In this document: piece after piece, positions 11,211-21,238 of the stretch
How the letters are laid out: the number at the start of each line of letters is the position of its first letter
Numbering within the stretch: the first letter of the stretch is position 1
NCBI GenBank assembly: GCA_012026785.1
Contig: VEOW01000120.1
Coordinates: 1 to 49,117 of the forward strand
From: Chloroflexota bacterium
GTDB taxonomy: Bacteria > Chloroflexota > Limnocylindria > Limnocylindrales > CSP1-4
Direction: 5' to 3'
DNA: 49,117 nucleotides
Notes under the pieces: model-generated
Database searches by the model: none
The model's input: the letters and a program-made list of their open reading frames with translations, nothing else
What the model was told of the DNA's origin: nothing
Translations under genes and position numbers: made by a program

Positions 11211-14183
11211 GTGACTGGCACCTCCACCGCGGGCCGGATGGTTGGCCGAGCGCTCGAGCTCGCCCAGGTCGAGGCAGCCCTCTGGCCCCCGGGTGCGAGT
11301 CGACCGGCAATCGTCGCAATCGCCGGCGAGGCGGGGATCGGCAAGTCCAGGCTCGCGAGCGAGGTCGCCGGTCGAGCGGCACGCCGCGGCGTTCACGTGT
11401 TGCATGGCGCCGGCATGGCGCTCGCGGGTGAAGCGCCACCCCTCGCTCCGCTGACAACTGCCCTGGCCGACGCACTCGGCCAGCTCGATGCCCGAGCTCG
11501 AGCGGAGTGGGCCGGTGGCTTGACCCACGAGCTGGGCGTTCTCCTGCCGCCCGCGGTGCTCGGTGGGGAGGCGGCGGAGTCAGGGCTGGGGCTCGACGAG
11601 GGCTTACGCCAGCAGCGGGTCTTCATCGCGTTGGTCGAGTTTCTGGCGCGTCGCGCCACCGGAAGCGCGCTGCTGCTCGTACTGGAGGATGCGCACGCGT
11701 TCGACCGCGCGACGGGCGACTTCCTGCGCTTCCTGGCGCGCGTCGGGGAGCCCTCGCTGGCCGTACTTCTGACCATCCGGACGGACGCGCTCGACAGGGC
11801 GGGCGACTCGCCGACGCGCCTTCTCGCCGAGCTCGCACCGAGCGGGGGCATCGCTCGAGTCGAGCTCGGAGGCTTGTCGGTGGGCGAGTTGGGCCGGCTC
11901 GTGTCCGACCTCGTCGGCCGTACGATCGATGACACAGCTGCCGCGAGCCTGCACCGGCGAACGGATGGCAATCCGTATTTCGCGCAGGAGCTGGCCCTCG
12001 CCGGCCTGTCGCCAGACGGGCCGATCCCGCCATCGCTCCAGGAGGTTCTGCTGGCACGCGTCGCCGCTCAGCCGAGGCCGGTGCAGGCTCTCCTTCGAAC
12101 CATGGCCGTGCTTGGCCGGGATGCCGACGAGCGGATCCTGGTGGAGGCGGCGGGCGTTCCGCAGCGGGACCTCGTGCGTGCCCTTCGGGCTGCAGTGGCG
12201 TCCCGGATCCTGAGCCCCGACGCGGCAGCCGGCCGGTATCGCTTCCGACATGGGCTGATGCGCGAAGTCATCCACGCTGACCTCTTGCCAACCGAGCGAC
12301 GCAGGATCCACGCCCGCGTGGCCGAGGTGCTTGTCGCTCGGCCGGGGCTACGTCCGGCAGCGGAGCAGGCGTCCATGCTCGCACATCACTGGCAGGCTGC
12401 GGGCGAGTGGGACCGGGCCCTCGAGCAGCGCCTCGCGGCAGCCGATCACGCCCTCGAGATCGGCGCCACGGCGGATGCGTACCGCCAGCTTCGGGAAGCC
12501 GTCTCGATCTGGGAGCGCACGTCGGCCGCGGCGCGGCGTCACCTCGCCGATCGGCGGGCCCTCCATCGCCGTCTCCTGGCGGCGGCACACGCGAGCGCCC
12601 ACTTTGTCGAGGCTATCGCGGCACTCGATGAGCTCGACCGACTCGGGACGGCGACGAGCCCGGCCGAGGAGATCGAGCTTCTCGGCTTTCGCTGCAATGC
12701 CGAGTGGGCGCTCGGCGACTACGACGCGGCCCTGGCCGCGGCCGAACGGGCTGTCGAGCGCGCGCCCGTCGACGACGGACGCCTCCAGGCAGTCGCACTT
12801 CGCCTCCTGGCCGGAACGCTCATGGGCGGGAATTGCAGTGTCGAGGCGCTGCCGATCGCCCGCGAAGGCCTGAGGCATGCGATCGCAAGCGGCGACCGCA
12901 GCGCCGAGCGGTACCTTCGGGGGGTGATCGCCTATGGCCTGCAGGCCATCGGGCGTGGCGACGATGCGGTCCGGGAATCGCGGCGGGCATACGGCATCAA
13001 GGTGCGCGGCGATCCGATCGACAGCTACGCCGGGCCGATCAACCACGCCTCGTTGATGGCCCTGTGTGGGCGGTACGATGAAGCGCTTCGGACAGCTTCC
13101 CGTTCCGCCGCCGAGATCGAGCGGGCCGGCCTCGTCGAGACCTACGGGGTGAGCCTCGACAACATCCAGCTGTACGTCCTGACCCGGATGGGCCGCCACG
13201 CCGAGGCCGAATCGGTCCTTGCCCGGGGCGCCAACCCGGGCACACAGATGTCAATCCTGCTCCAGGAGCGCGCCGCGCTCGAGGCCGTGCTTCGGATCCG
13301 CCAGGGCCGTCTTGCAGAGGCGGCCAGGCTGGTGTCGCGGCTCGATCTCGAGGTCATGTCAGGGGAACAGGACTGGATCGTTGGACTGGTTCGTTTGGCG
13401 GAGCTGGAGGTGCTCCTCCATCAAGGCGATGTCGCCTCGGCCGCGACCCTGGCCGCGCGGATCGACGGAACGCAGCACGCCAGCATCACGGCCTTCCGCT
13501 TGCGATTGCTCGCACTCGCCCAGCGGGCGGTCTCCGACGCGATGGCGGCGGCGCGCGGTCGCAGCCAGGGACTGGCCGCCGAGCGCACACGGCTGGCCCG
13601 CGTCGTGGAGACGAGCAACGCCTCCATCGAACAGCCAGTAGCCGAGTGGCGGGCGGCGATCCTCCAGGCGGAGGCCGAGGCGCGGCGAGGCCGACCCGAC
13701 GCCGCCGATCGCTGGCAGCTGGCGGTCGATGCGTGGACCCAGGCTGCCAACCCATTCGAGGCCGGCTACGGGTGGTGTCGGCTGGGCGAAGCGCTCCTCG
13801 CTCGGCACGACCGGGCCGGTGGAGCGGAAGCCCTCCGGACGGCCCGCGAAACGGCAGTTCGGATCGATGCCCCGCTGATCACCGGCATGGTCCAGCACAC
13901 CGCGGCACGGGGTGGTGTCGTCGAGCTGCTCGACGACGACCAGCCGCCGCCGTCAACCCTGTCGGTCCCTCGAGGCCAGGTGCAGCTTGGCGGGCTCTCG
14001 AGCCGCGAGCGCGAGGTTCTGGCGCTCGTGGCCGAAGGCCTCAGCAACCGGCAGATCTCGGAACGTCTCTTCATTACCGAGAAGACCGCCGCAACCCACG
14101 TCTCGAACATCCTCGGGAAGCTCGGGGCCACCTCCCGCGCCCAGGCCGCCGCGATCCTGGCCGCAAGCTCAAGGCACGACTGA
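11211..14183 (+). CDS. LuxR family transcriptional regulator with AAA/ATPase and TPR-like region (990 aa)
   Basis: Walker A AGEAGIGKSRLASE; C-terminal HTH LSSREREVLALVAEGLSNRQISERLFITEKTAATHVSNILGKLGATSRAQAAA. Confidence 0.9.
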   Translation: MTGTSTAGRMVGRALELAQVEAALWPPGASRPAIVAIAGEAGIGKSRLASEVAGRAARRGVHVLHGAGMALAGEAPPLAPLTTALADALGQLDARARAEWAGGLTHELGVLLPPAVLGGEAAESGLGLDEGLRQQRVFIALVEFLARRATGSALLLVLEDAHAFDRATGDFLRFLARVGEPSLAVLLTIRTDALDRAGDSPTRLLAELAPSGGIARVELGGLSVGELGRLVSDLVGRTIDDTAAASLHRRTDGNPYFAQELALAGLSPDGPIPPSLQEVLLARVAAQPRPVQALLRTMAVLGRDADERILVEAAGVPQRDLVRALRAAVASRILSPDAAAGRYRFRHGLMREVIHADLLPTERRRIHARVAEVLVARPGLRPAAEQASMLAHHWQAAGEWDRALEQRLAAADHALEIGATADAYRQLREAVSIWERTSAAARRHLADRRALHRRLLAAAHASAHFVEAIAALDELDRLGTATSPAEEIELLGFRCNAEWALGDYDAALAAAERAVERAPVDDGRLQAVALRLLAGTLMGGNCSVEALPIAREGLRHAIASGDRSAERYLRGVIAYGLQAIGRGDDAVRESRRAYGIKVRGDPIDSYAGPINHASLMALCGRYDEALRTASRSAAEIERAGLVETYGVSLDNIQLYVLTRMGRHAEAESVLARGANPGTQMSILLQERAALEAVLRIRQGRLAEAARLVSRLDLEVMSGEQDWIVGLVRLAELEVLLHQGDVASAATLAARIDGTQHASITAFRLRLLALAQRAVSDAMAAARGRSQGLAAERTRLARVVETSNASIEQPVAEWRAAILQAEAEARRGRPDAADRWQLAVDAWTQAANPFEAGYGWCRLGEALLARHDRAGGAEALRTARETAVRIDAPLITGMVQHTAARGGVVELLDDDQPPPSTLSVPRGQVQLGGLSSREREVLALVAEGLSNRQISERLFITEKTAATHVSNILGKLGATSRAQAAAILAASSRHD

Positions 14184-14189
14184 GGGATT

Positions 14190-14232
14190 CGGGAATTCTC
14201 CCGATGTCGAGCTGGTCGCCGACCCGTAGCGT
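14190..14232 (+). promoter_or_regulatory. Putative LuxR-type operator plus -10 (site 3)
   Basis: TCGGGAATTCTCCCGATG dyad and TAGCGT at 14227-14232. Confidence 0.5.
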
Positions 14233-14238
14233 CGCAGC

Positions 14239-14925
14239 GTGGCTCGGATCCAGGCCATCGAGTGGCGGCGGCGGCGTTCCAGGAGCGATGGACTCGGCTC
14301 CGGGAGCATCGAGGTGTCGAGGCTGCCGCTCGAGGACGGTCGCTCCGTCGAGTGTCGTTGGGAGGATGGAGCGCGGGCCGGCTCAGAACGCCTGGTCGTT
14401 CACGAAGGTTGCCTGACCTGGCGCTATCACTCGGAAGACGACGCGATCTATCGGTTGAGCCTGTGGGGTGAGCCGGCCGTCGCAGGTGCCGCCGCATACG
14501 TTCCCGTTGCGACCGCTGGCCCAGCGTTGCTGGCCGCCGGCGCGATCGTCGATGCGGCTGATCCTGGTGACGTCGTGCGCTTCGGACTGCTGCTGCCAAT
14601 GGCCCAATCCTGTGACTCGCAAGCGCCGCTCGGCAGACTGCGGTGCGATCGCTCCGACGGGGGCTCGGCCAGCGGCGAGATCGACTGGGCGGCACCCAGC
14701 GACGAGGGCTGGTGGCACGTCGGGGGCCACATTCGAGGGGCGCGGGGAATCGCCGGAGCCTTCCGGCTGCACCTCTTTCACCCGCGCTCCCCTCGACGTG
14801 GGCGACGCGCCGGGCGGGCGGAGCTTCGCCTCTACGGGGCGGATGCCGTGCCCGGACTCGACGCTCCGGCGCGTGTTGTCGCGGGCCGACTGTCGGGCTG
14901 GCTCGATGACGGATCGGGTAGATGA
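14239..14925 (+). CDS. Hypothetical protein (228 aa)
   Basis: Open frame between regulator and secreted protein; start is 6 nt after a TAGCGT -10. Confidence 0.65.
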   Translation: MARIQAIEWRRRRSRSDGLGSGSIEVSRLPLEDGRSVECRWEDGARAGSERLVVHEGCLTWRYHSEDDAIYRLSLWGEPAVAGAAAYVPVATAGPALLAAGAIVDAADPGDVVRFGLLLPMAQSCDSQAPLGRLRCDRSDGGSASGEIDWAAPSDEGWWHVGGHIRGARGIAGAFRLHLFHPRSPRRGRRAGRAELRLYGADAVPGLDAPARVVAGRLSGWLDDGSGR

Positions 14926-14937
14926 GGTCCGCGAGAT

Positions 14938-14983
14938 TTACCGAATTCTCCGGATGTGTTCCGGGTCGGGCCACCCATAGGCT
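14938..14983 (+). promoter_or_regulatory. Putative LuxR-type operator plus -10 (site 2) upstream of the secreted protein at 15048
   Basis: TTACCGAATTCTCCGGATG ... TAGGCT, near-identical to 10601-10646. Confidence 0.55.
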
Positions 14984-15047
14984 GGGAAGGTCAGCCGGGC
15001 GGCCGGTCCGGCCAGCCGGAAGCCGCCGTGGGGGAAGGAGCGAGTCC

Positions 15048-17579
15048 ATGGGCCGCCCGATCGCCAGCTCGCTGGTCGCGCTCGCGCTCACCGCATCGAT
15101 CGTCGCGATCGGCTCGCCACCGGCGGTGCGGGCCAGCGGACTGGTCTTCACGGTCAACACGACGAACGACCTCGACGACGGAGCGTGCGATGCGACCCAC
15201 TGTTCGCTGCGCGAGGCCATCAACGCCGCGAACGCGGCCACCGGCCCGGACGCGATCCACTTCCAGATCATCGAGGCAGGCCCACCCCACACCATCCGAC
15301 CGTACCCGCAACTCCCGACGGTCACCGGCCCGACGATCGTCGACGCCACGACGGACGCCGACTACGCCGGCAGCCCGGTCATCGAGCTCGACGGCAGCGC
15401 GGCCACCCTCCTGCACCCGGATGCCATCGGCCTCCGGCTCACCGGCGGCAACTCGGTCGTCAGGGGGCTCGTCATCAATCGATTCGGGACCCACGGGACG
15501 ATCTCGGGCTCGGCCGGCATCGTGCTCCACGGCGGTGGCAACAACGTCGTCGAGGGCAACTTCCTCGGAACCGATATCACCGGCCAGCTGGACCGCGGCA
15601 ACGGCCATTACGGCCTGGCCATCAGCCTCAGCTCCAACAATGTCATCGGCGGCACCACGCCGGGTCAGCGCAACGTCCTCTCGGGCAACCAGGATGATGG
15701 CGTTGGCATCTCCGGCCACGCCGGGGTCGCGACCGGCAATCGGATTATCGGCAACTACATCGGCCTCGCAGCTGACGGCGTCACGCCCCTGGGGAACTCG
15801 CGCGACGGCGTCACGATCGGGGACGCCACCCGTAACGTCGTCGGCGGCGTCAACCCCGGCGAGGGGAACGTCATCGGAGCCAACGGCTCCGCGGGCGTCC
15901 ACTTCACCGGGGCAGGCGCCCGCTGGAACGAGGTCAAGGGCAACCGCATCGGCACCGATGCCACCGGAATGCTGGCGCGTGGCAACTACCGCGGCGTCAT
16001 CTTCACGGCTGCGGCGTGGGAGAGCCTCGTGGGCGGCGAAGAGCCGGGCGCGGGAAACCTCATCGCCTACAACTGGGAAGCCGGCGTGCACGTCGTCAAG
16101 GACGTCCTCTACACCAGCATCCGGATCCGCATCCTGGGCAACTCGATCCACTCGAACGGGGTCGCGGGTCTGCCGGGGCTGGGCATCGAGCTCTCGCCTG
16201 GTGGCGTCAATCCCAACGACCTCGGCGACACGGATATCGGCGCCAATCGGAAGATGAACTTCCCGGTCCTGACGTCGGCAGTCCCCGGGGCTGCGCCGGT
16301 CGTCAGCGGCACCCTGAACAGCGAGGCCGCTGGCCGCTTCCGACTGGAGTTCTTCGGCAGCACCGGCTGTGACGGTGGCGGCAACGGGGAAGGCGAGCTG
16401 TTCCTCGGTGCCCTCGACGAGGTCCTGACGGACGCCGCCGGAAATGCGGCCTTCACATTCACCGGCACGGTGCCCCTGCCGGCCGGCTGGGCGGTGACGG
16501 CGACGTCGCCCGAGAAGGCGTTCGGACACACGTCCGAGTTTTCCGCCTGCATCGGAACCGGCACGCCGCCACCGCCGCCGGAGGAGGAGCCGAACCATGC
16601 GCCCGCTCTCGCGACGATCGGCGACCAGTGGGTGGTCGAGGGCAGCGCCCTGGCTTTCACGCTCGATGCCACGGACGAGGACGGCGACGCCGTGACCTAC
16701 GCGATGGTCGACGGTCACGCGACACCCGGGGGCGACGACGACATGTCGCTCGACCCGTTGACGGGCGAATTCTCCTGGACACCCGCCGACAACTACAGCC
16801 AGGAGGTGACGTTCATCGCGAGCGACGGCCAGGACGTCGACACCGAGACCATCACCATCAGCTCGCAAAACGTCGCGCCGTCCCTGGGCGTGGGCGGCGG
16901 AGCGTTCGTGACGAGCTACACCCTGGGCGGCATGATCGCGTCGGCGAGCCTCGCCTACAGCGACGTGGGATGGCACGATGACCATGCCCTGAGCTCGTTC
17001 ACCTGGACGGTCGACGAGGTCTCGATGACGGATCTCGCGGTCCTCGTCGACACAGGTGACACCGCAACGATCCCGCCGCTCGAGGCGGGCACCGCGACCA
17101 GCACACGGGCGATCGCACCCGGCTGCCACGCGATATCCCTGTCGGGGACGATCCGCGACGACGACGGCGGATCGTCACCGATCGAAAGCCTCGTCAGCGA
17201 CCTCCAGCTCGACGTCCCGACGTTCGAGTTCCTCGCGCCGATCAAGGACGGAGAGCGCAACATCGCCCGCTGGGGAACGGTCGTCCCGATCCGAGTCCGC
17301 GTCACCAGCAGCTGCCAGCCAGGCCTGGCCCTGACCGATCTTGGTCTCTACCTGACCTACGTCCGGGGCAGTGCCGGTGAGATCATCGAGGGCACCGAGA
17401 CCGTCACGAGCAGCGTCAGCAACGCCGACACGGACAACGTCATGCGGACGGTCGACAGTACCTACCTTTACAACCTTGCGACGCGTGGGCTCACGGCCAA
17501 CCAGGACTACACCGTGCGGGTGCGGGTCGGCTCGACAAGCGGACCAATTGTGCTGACGGCCGTCCTGCAGCCGCGATGA
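15048..17579 (+). CDS. Secreted right-handed beta-helix protein with CSLREAINAAN motif and cadherin/Ig-like C-terminal region
   Basis: Signal peptide MGRPIASSLVALALTASIVAIG; CDATHCSLREAINAAN; repeated N-x-IG-x-D beta-helix units; DEDGDAVTYAMVDG ... SLDPLTGEFSWTP. Confidence 0.85.
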   Translation: MGRPIASSLVALALTASIVAIGSPPAVRASGLVFTVNTTNDLDDGACDATHCSLREAINAANAATGPDAIHFQIIEAGPPHTIRPYPQLPTVTGPTIVDATTDADYAGSPVIELDGSAATLLHPDAIGLRLTGGNSVVRGLVINRFGTHGTISGSAGIVLHGGGNNVVEGNFLGTDITGQLDRGNGHYGLAISLSSNNVIGGTTPGQRNVLSGNQDDGVGISGHAGVATGNRIIGNYIGLAADGVTPLGNSRDGVTIGDATRNVVGGVNPGEGNVIGANGSAGVHFTGAGARWNEVKGNRIGTDATGMLARGNYRGVIFTAAAWESLVGGEEPGAGNLIAYNWEAGVHVVKDVLYTSIRIRILGNSIHSNGVAGLPGLGIELSPGGVNPNDLGDTDIGANRKMNFPVLTSAVPGAAPVVSGTLNSEAAGRFRLEFFGSTGCDGGGNGEGELFLGALDEVLTDAAGNAAFTFTGTVPLPAGWAVTATSPEKAFGHTSEFSACIGTGTPPPPPEEEPNHAPALATIGDQWVVEGSALAFTLDATDEDGDAVTYAMVDGHATPGGDDDMSLDPLTGEFSWTPADNYSQEVTFIASDGQDVDTETITISSQNVAPSLGVGGGAFVTSYTLGGMIASASLAYSDVGWHDDHALSSFTWTVDEVSMTDLAVLVDTGDTATIPPLEAGTATSTRAIAPGCHAISLSGTIRDDDGGSSPIESLVSDLQLDVPTFEFLAPIKDGERNIARWGTVVPIRVRVTSSCQPGLALTDLGLYLTYVRGSAGEIIEGTETVTSSVSNADTDNVMRTVDSTYLYNLATRGLTANQDYTVRVRVGSTSGPIVLTAVLQPR

Positions 17580-17588
17580 ACCGCGGAG

Positions 17589-18446
17589 TCAGCCAGGAGG
17601 CGGTGGAACTGCACCGGGGTCAGCCATGAAGGCCCGGAGCGCGGCGATGATCGGCCCCGCGTCGTAGAACGGCATGAAGTCGTCGCCCTCGAAGACGGCG
17701 ACCCGCGCTCCGGGAACGAGGGCCGCGACGTGGCGAGCCTCGCCGGGCCCATCGCCGCGGACGGTGATCAGGGTCGGCACCCGGACGCCCGGCAACAGCT
17801 CGTGCAGGTCGGCGAGATCCCAGGCCCGGTTGTAGGCGTCGGCCGTGGCGACGTCGGAGGTCCGGCGCATCCAGCGGGCGAAGAAGGCGATCGTCTCGGC
17901 ATCGCCCGCCCGGGACGGAGCGCCGCCGGCGACGAACGCCGCGGCGAACGGTTCGCTTCCCCAGCCCTCGGCGAGCTGGCGGGCATACGAGGCCGCCTCG
18001 TCGGGCGTGGGGGCCCACGGGTAGTCGGGCCCCGCCACCGATCGGGCGAAGGCGCCGTGCCAGGCCAGGCCCGCGACGCGGTCTGGATACCGGGCCGCGA
18101 AGGCCGCGTAGATCGCGCCGCCGATGACGGCCCCGAACAGGAATGGCCGATCGGCTCCGACGGCGTCAAGGAGCCGCAGGAGATCGGCGACGTCGGTATC
18201 CAGGTCCCCACGACTGCCGCTGGAGCGGCCCATACCCCGCCGGTCGTGGACGATCACCCGCGCCGAGGCCGCCAGGCCAAGCAGGAAGTCGGCGATCGGC
18301 CGATGCTCCCAGATCGTCTCGACGTCGCTCAACTGGCTGAAGGACCAGAGCACGTCCGGAGGGCCCTCACCAACGACCCGGTAGGCGAGCCGCGTGCCAT
18401 CGTCGGCGGTGGCATGGCGCGTTTCGCTCGGCCGGGGCTGGGTCAT
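17589..18446 (-). CDS. Alpha/beta hydrolase
   Basis: RVIVHDRRGMGRSSGSRGD, PFLFGAVIGGAIYAAFAARYPDRVAGLAWHG; start moved to 18446 because TATCGT lies 6 nt upstream. Confidence 0.85.
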   Translation of the reverse strand: MTQPRPSETRHATADDGTRLAYRVVGEGPPDVLWSFSQLSDVETIWEHRPIADFLLGLAASARVIVHDRRGMGRSSGSRGDLDTDVADLLRLLDAVGADRPFLFGAVIGGAIYAAFAARYPDRVAGLAWHGAFARSVAGPDYPWAPTPDEAASYARQLAEGWGSEPFAAAFVAGGAPSRAGDAETIAFFARWMRRTSDVATADAYNRAWDLADLHELLPGVRVPTLITVRGDGPGEARHVAALVPGARVAVFEGDDFMPFYDAGPIIAALRAFMADPGAVPPPPG

Positions 18447-18450
18447 CGCC

Positions 18451-19476
18451 TCACGATACGTCGGCATCGAGGGTGATGCCGTTGCCGTCCGGCAGCCGCG
18501 CCATCAGGCCCCAGCCGCCGAAACTCTCCGACACGGCCACGACGAGCTCGTTGTCGCCGGCCTCGAGCGGCAGGTAGACGCCGTGGAAGTAGCCGATCGA
18601 GCCGAGGAAGCGGTAGTCGCGCGAGCGATAGGTCTCGTCGCCCCGGAAGAGCTGCCGGCCGTTGAGGTAGACGACAGCCCGATCGCTGAAGCCGAGCTCG
18701 AGAAGCCGGGTACCGGCCTCGGGCGCCCGGAGCGATACGCGAACGAATACCGTGTCGTGGCCGTCCTCGAGCGGATGGAGCCGGGCGAAGTTGACGAGCC
18801 CGGACGGCTCGGCCTCGAGGAACGTCCAGCCTCCGGCCTTCGACGGCGGCGAGCCCTCGGCCACGGGCTCCGAGACCCACCAGCCGCGGATCGTGCCAGG
18901 TGCGGCCTCCGCCCGCGGCGGCGGGACCGGGCCGAGGACCGGCGTCGCCCGGTCGACCGCGAAGCGCGCCACGTGGACCTCGGGGCCGCCCGGCAGGATC
19001 CCGACGCCGCCGACCTCCGGTGGCACCAGGCTTTCGAACGCCAGCACCGGCGTCGTCATGTCGTCGATGAACGCCTCACCGCGGGTGCCTGCGAAACTGA
19101 CCCGGAGCGTGAACCAGCGGCCGATCGGCAGCTCGACCGGCGACCAGTAGCCCGGACCGTGATAGAGCTGCCAGGCCGAGACGCCGTGGAAGGCCGGCGT
19201 GTACTGAATCGAGTCGGGGTTGCCGCTCTGGTGGGGTCGGACGAAGAACATCTCGTAGGTCCCGTCCCGGAACCGCCAGGCGAGCCCCGGGAAGGAGCGC
19301 TCGGCCGTCGTCGCCAGGTCGAGCTCGAGCGTGCCGTCCCGGAGCTCGAGACCCGGCGCCGGGTAGATGAAGCGCTCGGGATTCGCGAACCGCAGGCACC
19401 GCCGGCCGAGATGCTCGGCCGGAACGACTTCGCCGCCCCGCCAGCCCCAGTCGCCTTCGAGCGAAACCTCCGTCAT
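18451..19476 (-). CDS. Concanavalin A-like lectin/glucanase-fold protein of unknown function
   Basis: MTEVSLEGDWGWRGGEVVPAEHLGRRCLRF ... LELDLATTAERSFPGLAWRF ... beta-sandwich-like; the longer 819-aa ORF runs antisense to hflX and is not used. Confidence 0.65.
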   Translation of the reverse strand: MTEVSLEGDWGWRGGEVVPAEHLGRRCLRFANPERFIYPAPGLELRDGTLELDLATTAERSFPGLAWRFRDGTYEMFFVRPHQSGNPDSIQYTPAFHGVSAWQLYHGPGYWSPVELPIGRWFTLRVSFAGTRGEAFIDDMTTPVLAFESLVPPEVGGVGILPGGPEVHVARFAVDRATPVLGPVPPPRAEAAPGTIRGWWVSEPVAEGSPPSKAGGWTFLEAEPSGLVNFARLHPLEDGHDTVFVRVSLRAPEAGTRLLELGFSDRAVVYLNGRQLFRGDETYRSRDYRFLGSIGYFHGVYLPLEAGDNELVVAVSESFGGWGLMARLPDGNGITLDADVS

Positions 19477-19545
19477 CGACACCCGCGGAGTGTGCCAGCC
19501 CGGAGCCGTCGGGGAGTGGCGCCCGTCCGCCGCTAGACTGCCCGC

Positions 19546-20907
19546 GTGACCACCGGGCAGCGAGGTCGTAGCGACCTCATCGAGCTCGAGCCGCCGGTCG
19601 AGAAGGCCTTCCTCGTGGCCGTCGACACGGGCGCCGAGGCGGGCTGGACGGCCGAGGATTCGCTCGCCGAGCTGGCGGCCCCGGCGGTCGACGCCAGGGC
19701 CGAGATCGTCGGCGCCGAGTGGCAGAACCGCCGCCACGTCGACCCGAACTGGTACGTCGGCAAGGGCAAGGCCGAGGAGCTGCTGCGGGCCAAGTCCGAG
19801 ACCGGCTTCGACCTGCTCGTCGCCGACGACGAGCTGTCGCCGGGCCAGCAGCGAGCCCTCGAGGAGCTGGTCAAGACCAAGGTCATCGACCGCAGCCGGC
19901 TGATCCTCGACATCTTCGCCCAGCACGCTCGAACCCACGAGGGCCGCCTCCAGGTCGAGCTCGCCCAGCTCGAGTACCAGCTGCCGCGCCTCACCCGCCT
20001 GTGGACCCACCTGTCTCGAACCCAGGGCGGGATCGGCTCCCGGGGACCGGGCGAGAGCCAGCTGGAGACCGACCGGCGGATCATCCGCGACCGGATCAAG
20101 AAGATGAAGGAGCGGGTCGAGGAGGTTCGGCGGGCGCGGGCCACGGCTGCTCGAGGCCGCGATCGACGGCTGATGCCGACCGTGGGCATCGTCGGCTACA
20201 CGAACTCGGGCAAGTCGACCCTGCTCAACTCGCTCGTCGGGAGCGACGTCGCGCTGGCCGAGGACAAGCTCTTCGCGACGCTCGACCCGACGTCGCGCCA
20301 AGTCCGCCTCGGCGACGGCCAGACTGCGATCGTGACCGACACGGTCGGCTTCATCCACAAGCTGCCGCACCAGCTGGTCGACGCGTTCCGGGCGACCCTC
20401 GAAGAGGTGAATCGCGCCGACGTGCTGCTCGAGGTCGTCGATGCCTCCGATCGCCACGCGCCCGAGCACCGGGCGACCGTGCAGCTGGTCCTCGACGAGC
20501 TTGGCGCGGGTTCCAAGCCCCGGCTCGTCGTCTACAACAAGGTCGATCTCGTGCACCCGGTGGCGGGGGAGGGGAGTGGCGCCGTCGCGCCGGCCGTTGC
20601 CGAGGCCGTGTACGTATCGGCGCTGACGGGGTTCGGCCTGGAGACGCTGCGGTTGCAGCTGTCGGCCCTGCTGGCGTCGCTGTGGGAGGACGTCGACCTG
20701 CACCTGCCGTACACCGCGGGGGAGCTGCTCGCGCGCGTGCGCGAGCGGGGAACGATCGACATCGACTACCGGGAGCGGGACGTCCGGGTCCGGGGGCGGG
20801 TCACGCCGGCCCTGGCCGGCGAGCTGCGGCGGGCGGCCGCGGCGTGGACCGCGGCCCTGCGGAACGGCTCGAACGGGGCGCCCGCCGCCGGCGAAGGCGC
20901 CGGCTAG
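19546..20907 (+). CDS. hflX: GTPase HflX
   Basis: WYVGKGKAEEL, TRTQGGIGSRGPGESQLETDRR, GYTNSGKSTLLN, ATLDPTSR, TDTVGFI, YNKVD. Confidence 0.95.
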   Translation: MTTGQRGRSDLIELEPPVEKAFLVAVDTGAEAGWTAEDSLAELAAPAVDARAEIVGAEWQNRRHVDPNWYVGKGKAEELLRAKSETGFDLLVADDELSPGQQRALEELVKTKVIDRSRLILDIFAQHARTHEGRLQVELAQLEYQLPRLTRLWTHLSRTQGGIGSRGPGESQLETDRRIIRDRIKKMKERVEEVRRARATAARGRDRRLMPTVGIVGYTNSGKSTLLNSLVGSDVALAEDKLFATLDPTSRQVRLGDGQTAIVTDTVGFIHKLPHQLVDAFRATLEEVNRADVLLEVVDASDRHAPEHRATVQLVLDELGAGSKPRLVVYNKVDLVHPVAGEGSGAVAPAVAEAVYVSALTGFGLETLRLQLSALLASLWEDVDLHLPYTAGELLARVRERGTIDIDYRERDVRVRGRVTPALAGELRRAAAAWTAALRNGSNGAPAAGEGAG

Positions 20908-20947
20908 CACGGGGTTCGGCTCCGTGCCGGGTACTTACGCACATTCC

Positions 20948-21216
20948 CGTGGATGAGCTGTGGATGGACGCACGAAATTCGGCCCTTGAACTTCGAAAGT
21001 CGTGGATAAGTCCCTTCCGCCCCGACGCCCCGGGCCCGTAATCTTCGTCTTGCCCAGAGGGGCCACGAAAACCTAGCGATCTCGACCGGTGCTTGCACCG
21101 GTCTCCATACCAGGAGCTTGCTTCAGGTGTGGTGGGGGTCGTCAAGGAGGCGGCGGTTCCTCTGGGCGTTTCGTTGTGCCCGGAACCCCCTATTCGGCGC
21201 GCCTCGTTTTCGTGAC
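20948..21216 (+). ncRNA. Candidate structured RNA/DNA element, copy 1 (strand tentative)
   Basis: Ordered motifs shared with 21619-21890: three YGTGGA boxes, TTGCCC(A/G)GAGGGGCC, two hairpins with CTTG/CTCG loops (21084-21103, 21109-21128), CAAGGAG..GGCGGTTCCT..GGGCGTTT. Confidence 0.55.
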
Positions 21217-21238
21217 TCGGCGCGCCTCGTTTCGTGAC
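21194..21238. repeat. 22/23-bp tandem direct repeat
   Basis: TCGGCGCGCCTCGTTTTCGTGAC followed by TCGGCGCGCCTCGTTTCGTGAC. Confidence 0.85.

Noticed and set aside
14991-17129. 712-aa minus-strand ORF opposite the beta-helix protein
   Set aside because: No recognisable motifs; shadow ORF of the CSLREAINAAN gene.
19477-20910. N-terminal half of the 819-aa minus ORF (18451-20910)
   Set aside because: Antisense to hflX; only the 18451-19476 part resembles a real protein.
20907-20927. GCACGG...CCGTGC hairpin at the hflX stop as an intrinsic terminator
   Set aside because: Stem is short and no T-tract follows; could equally be part of the upstream flank of the structured element.
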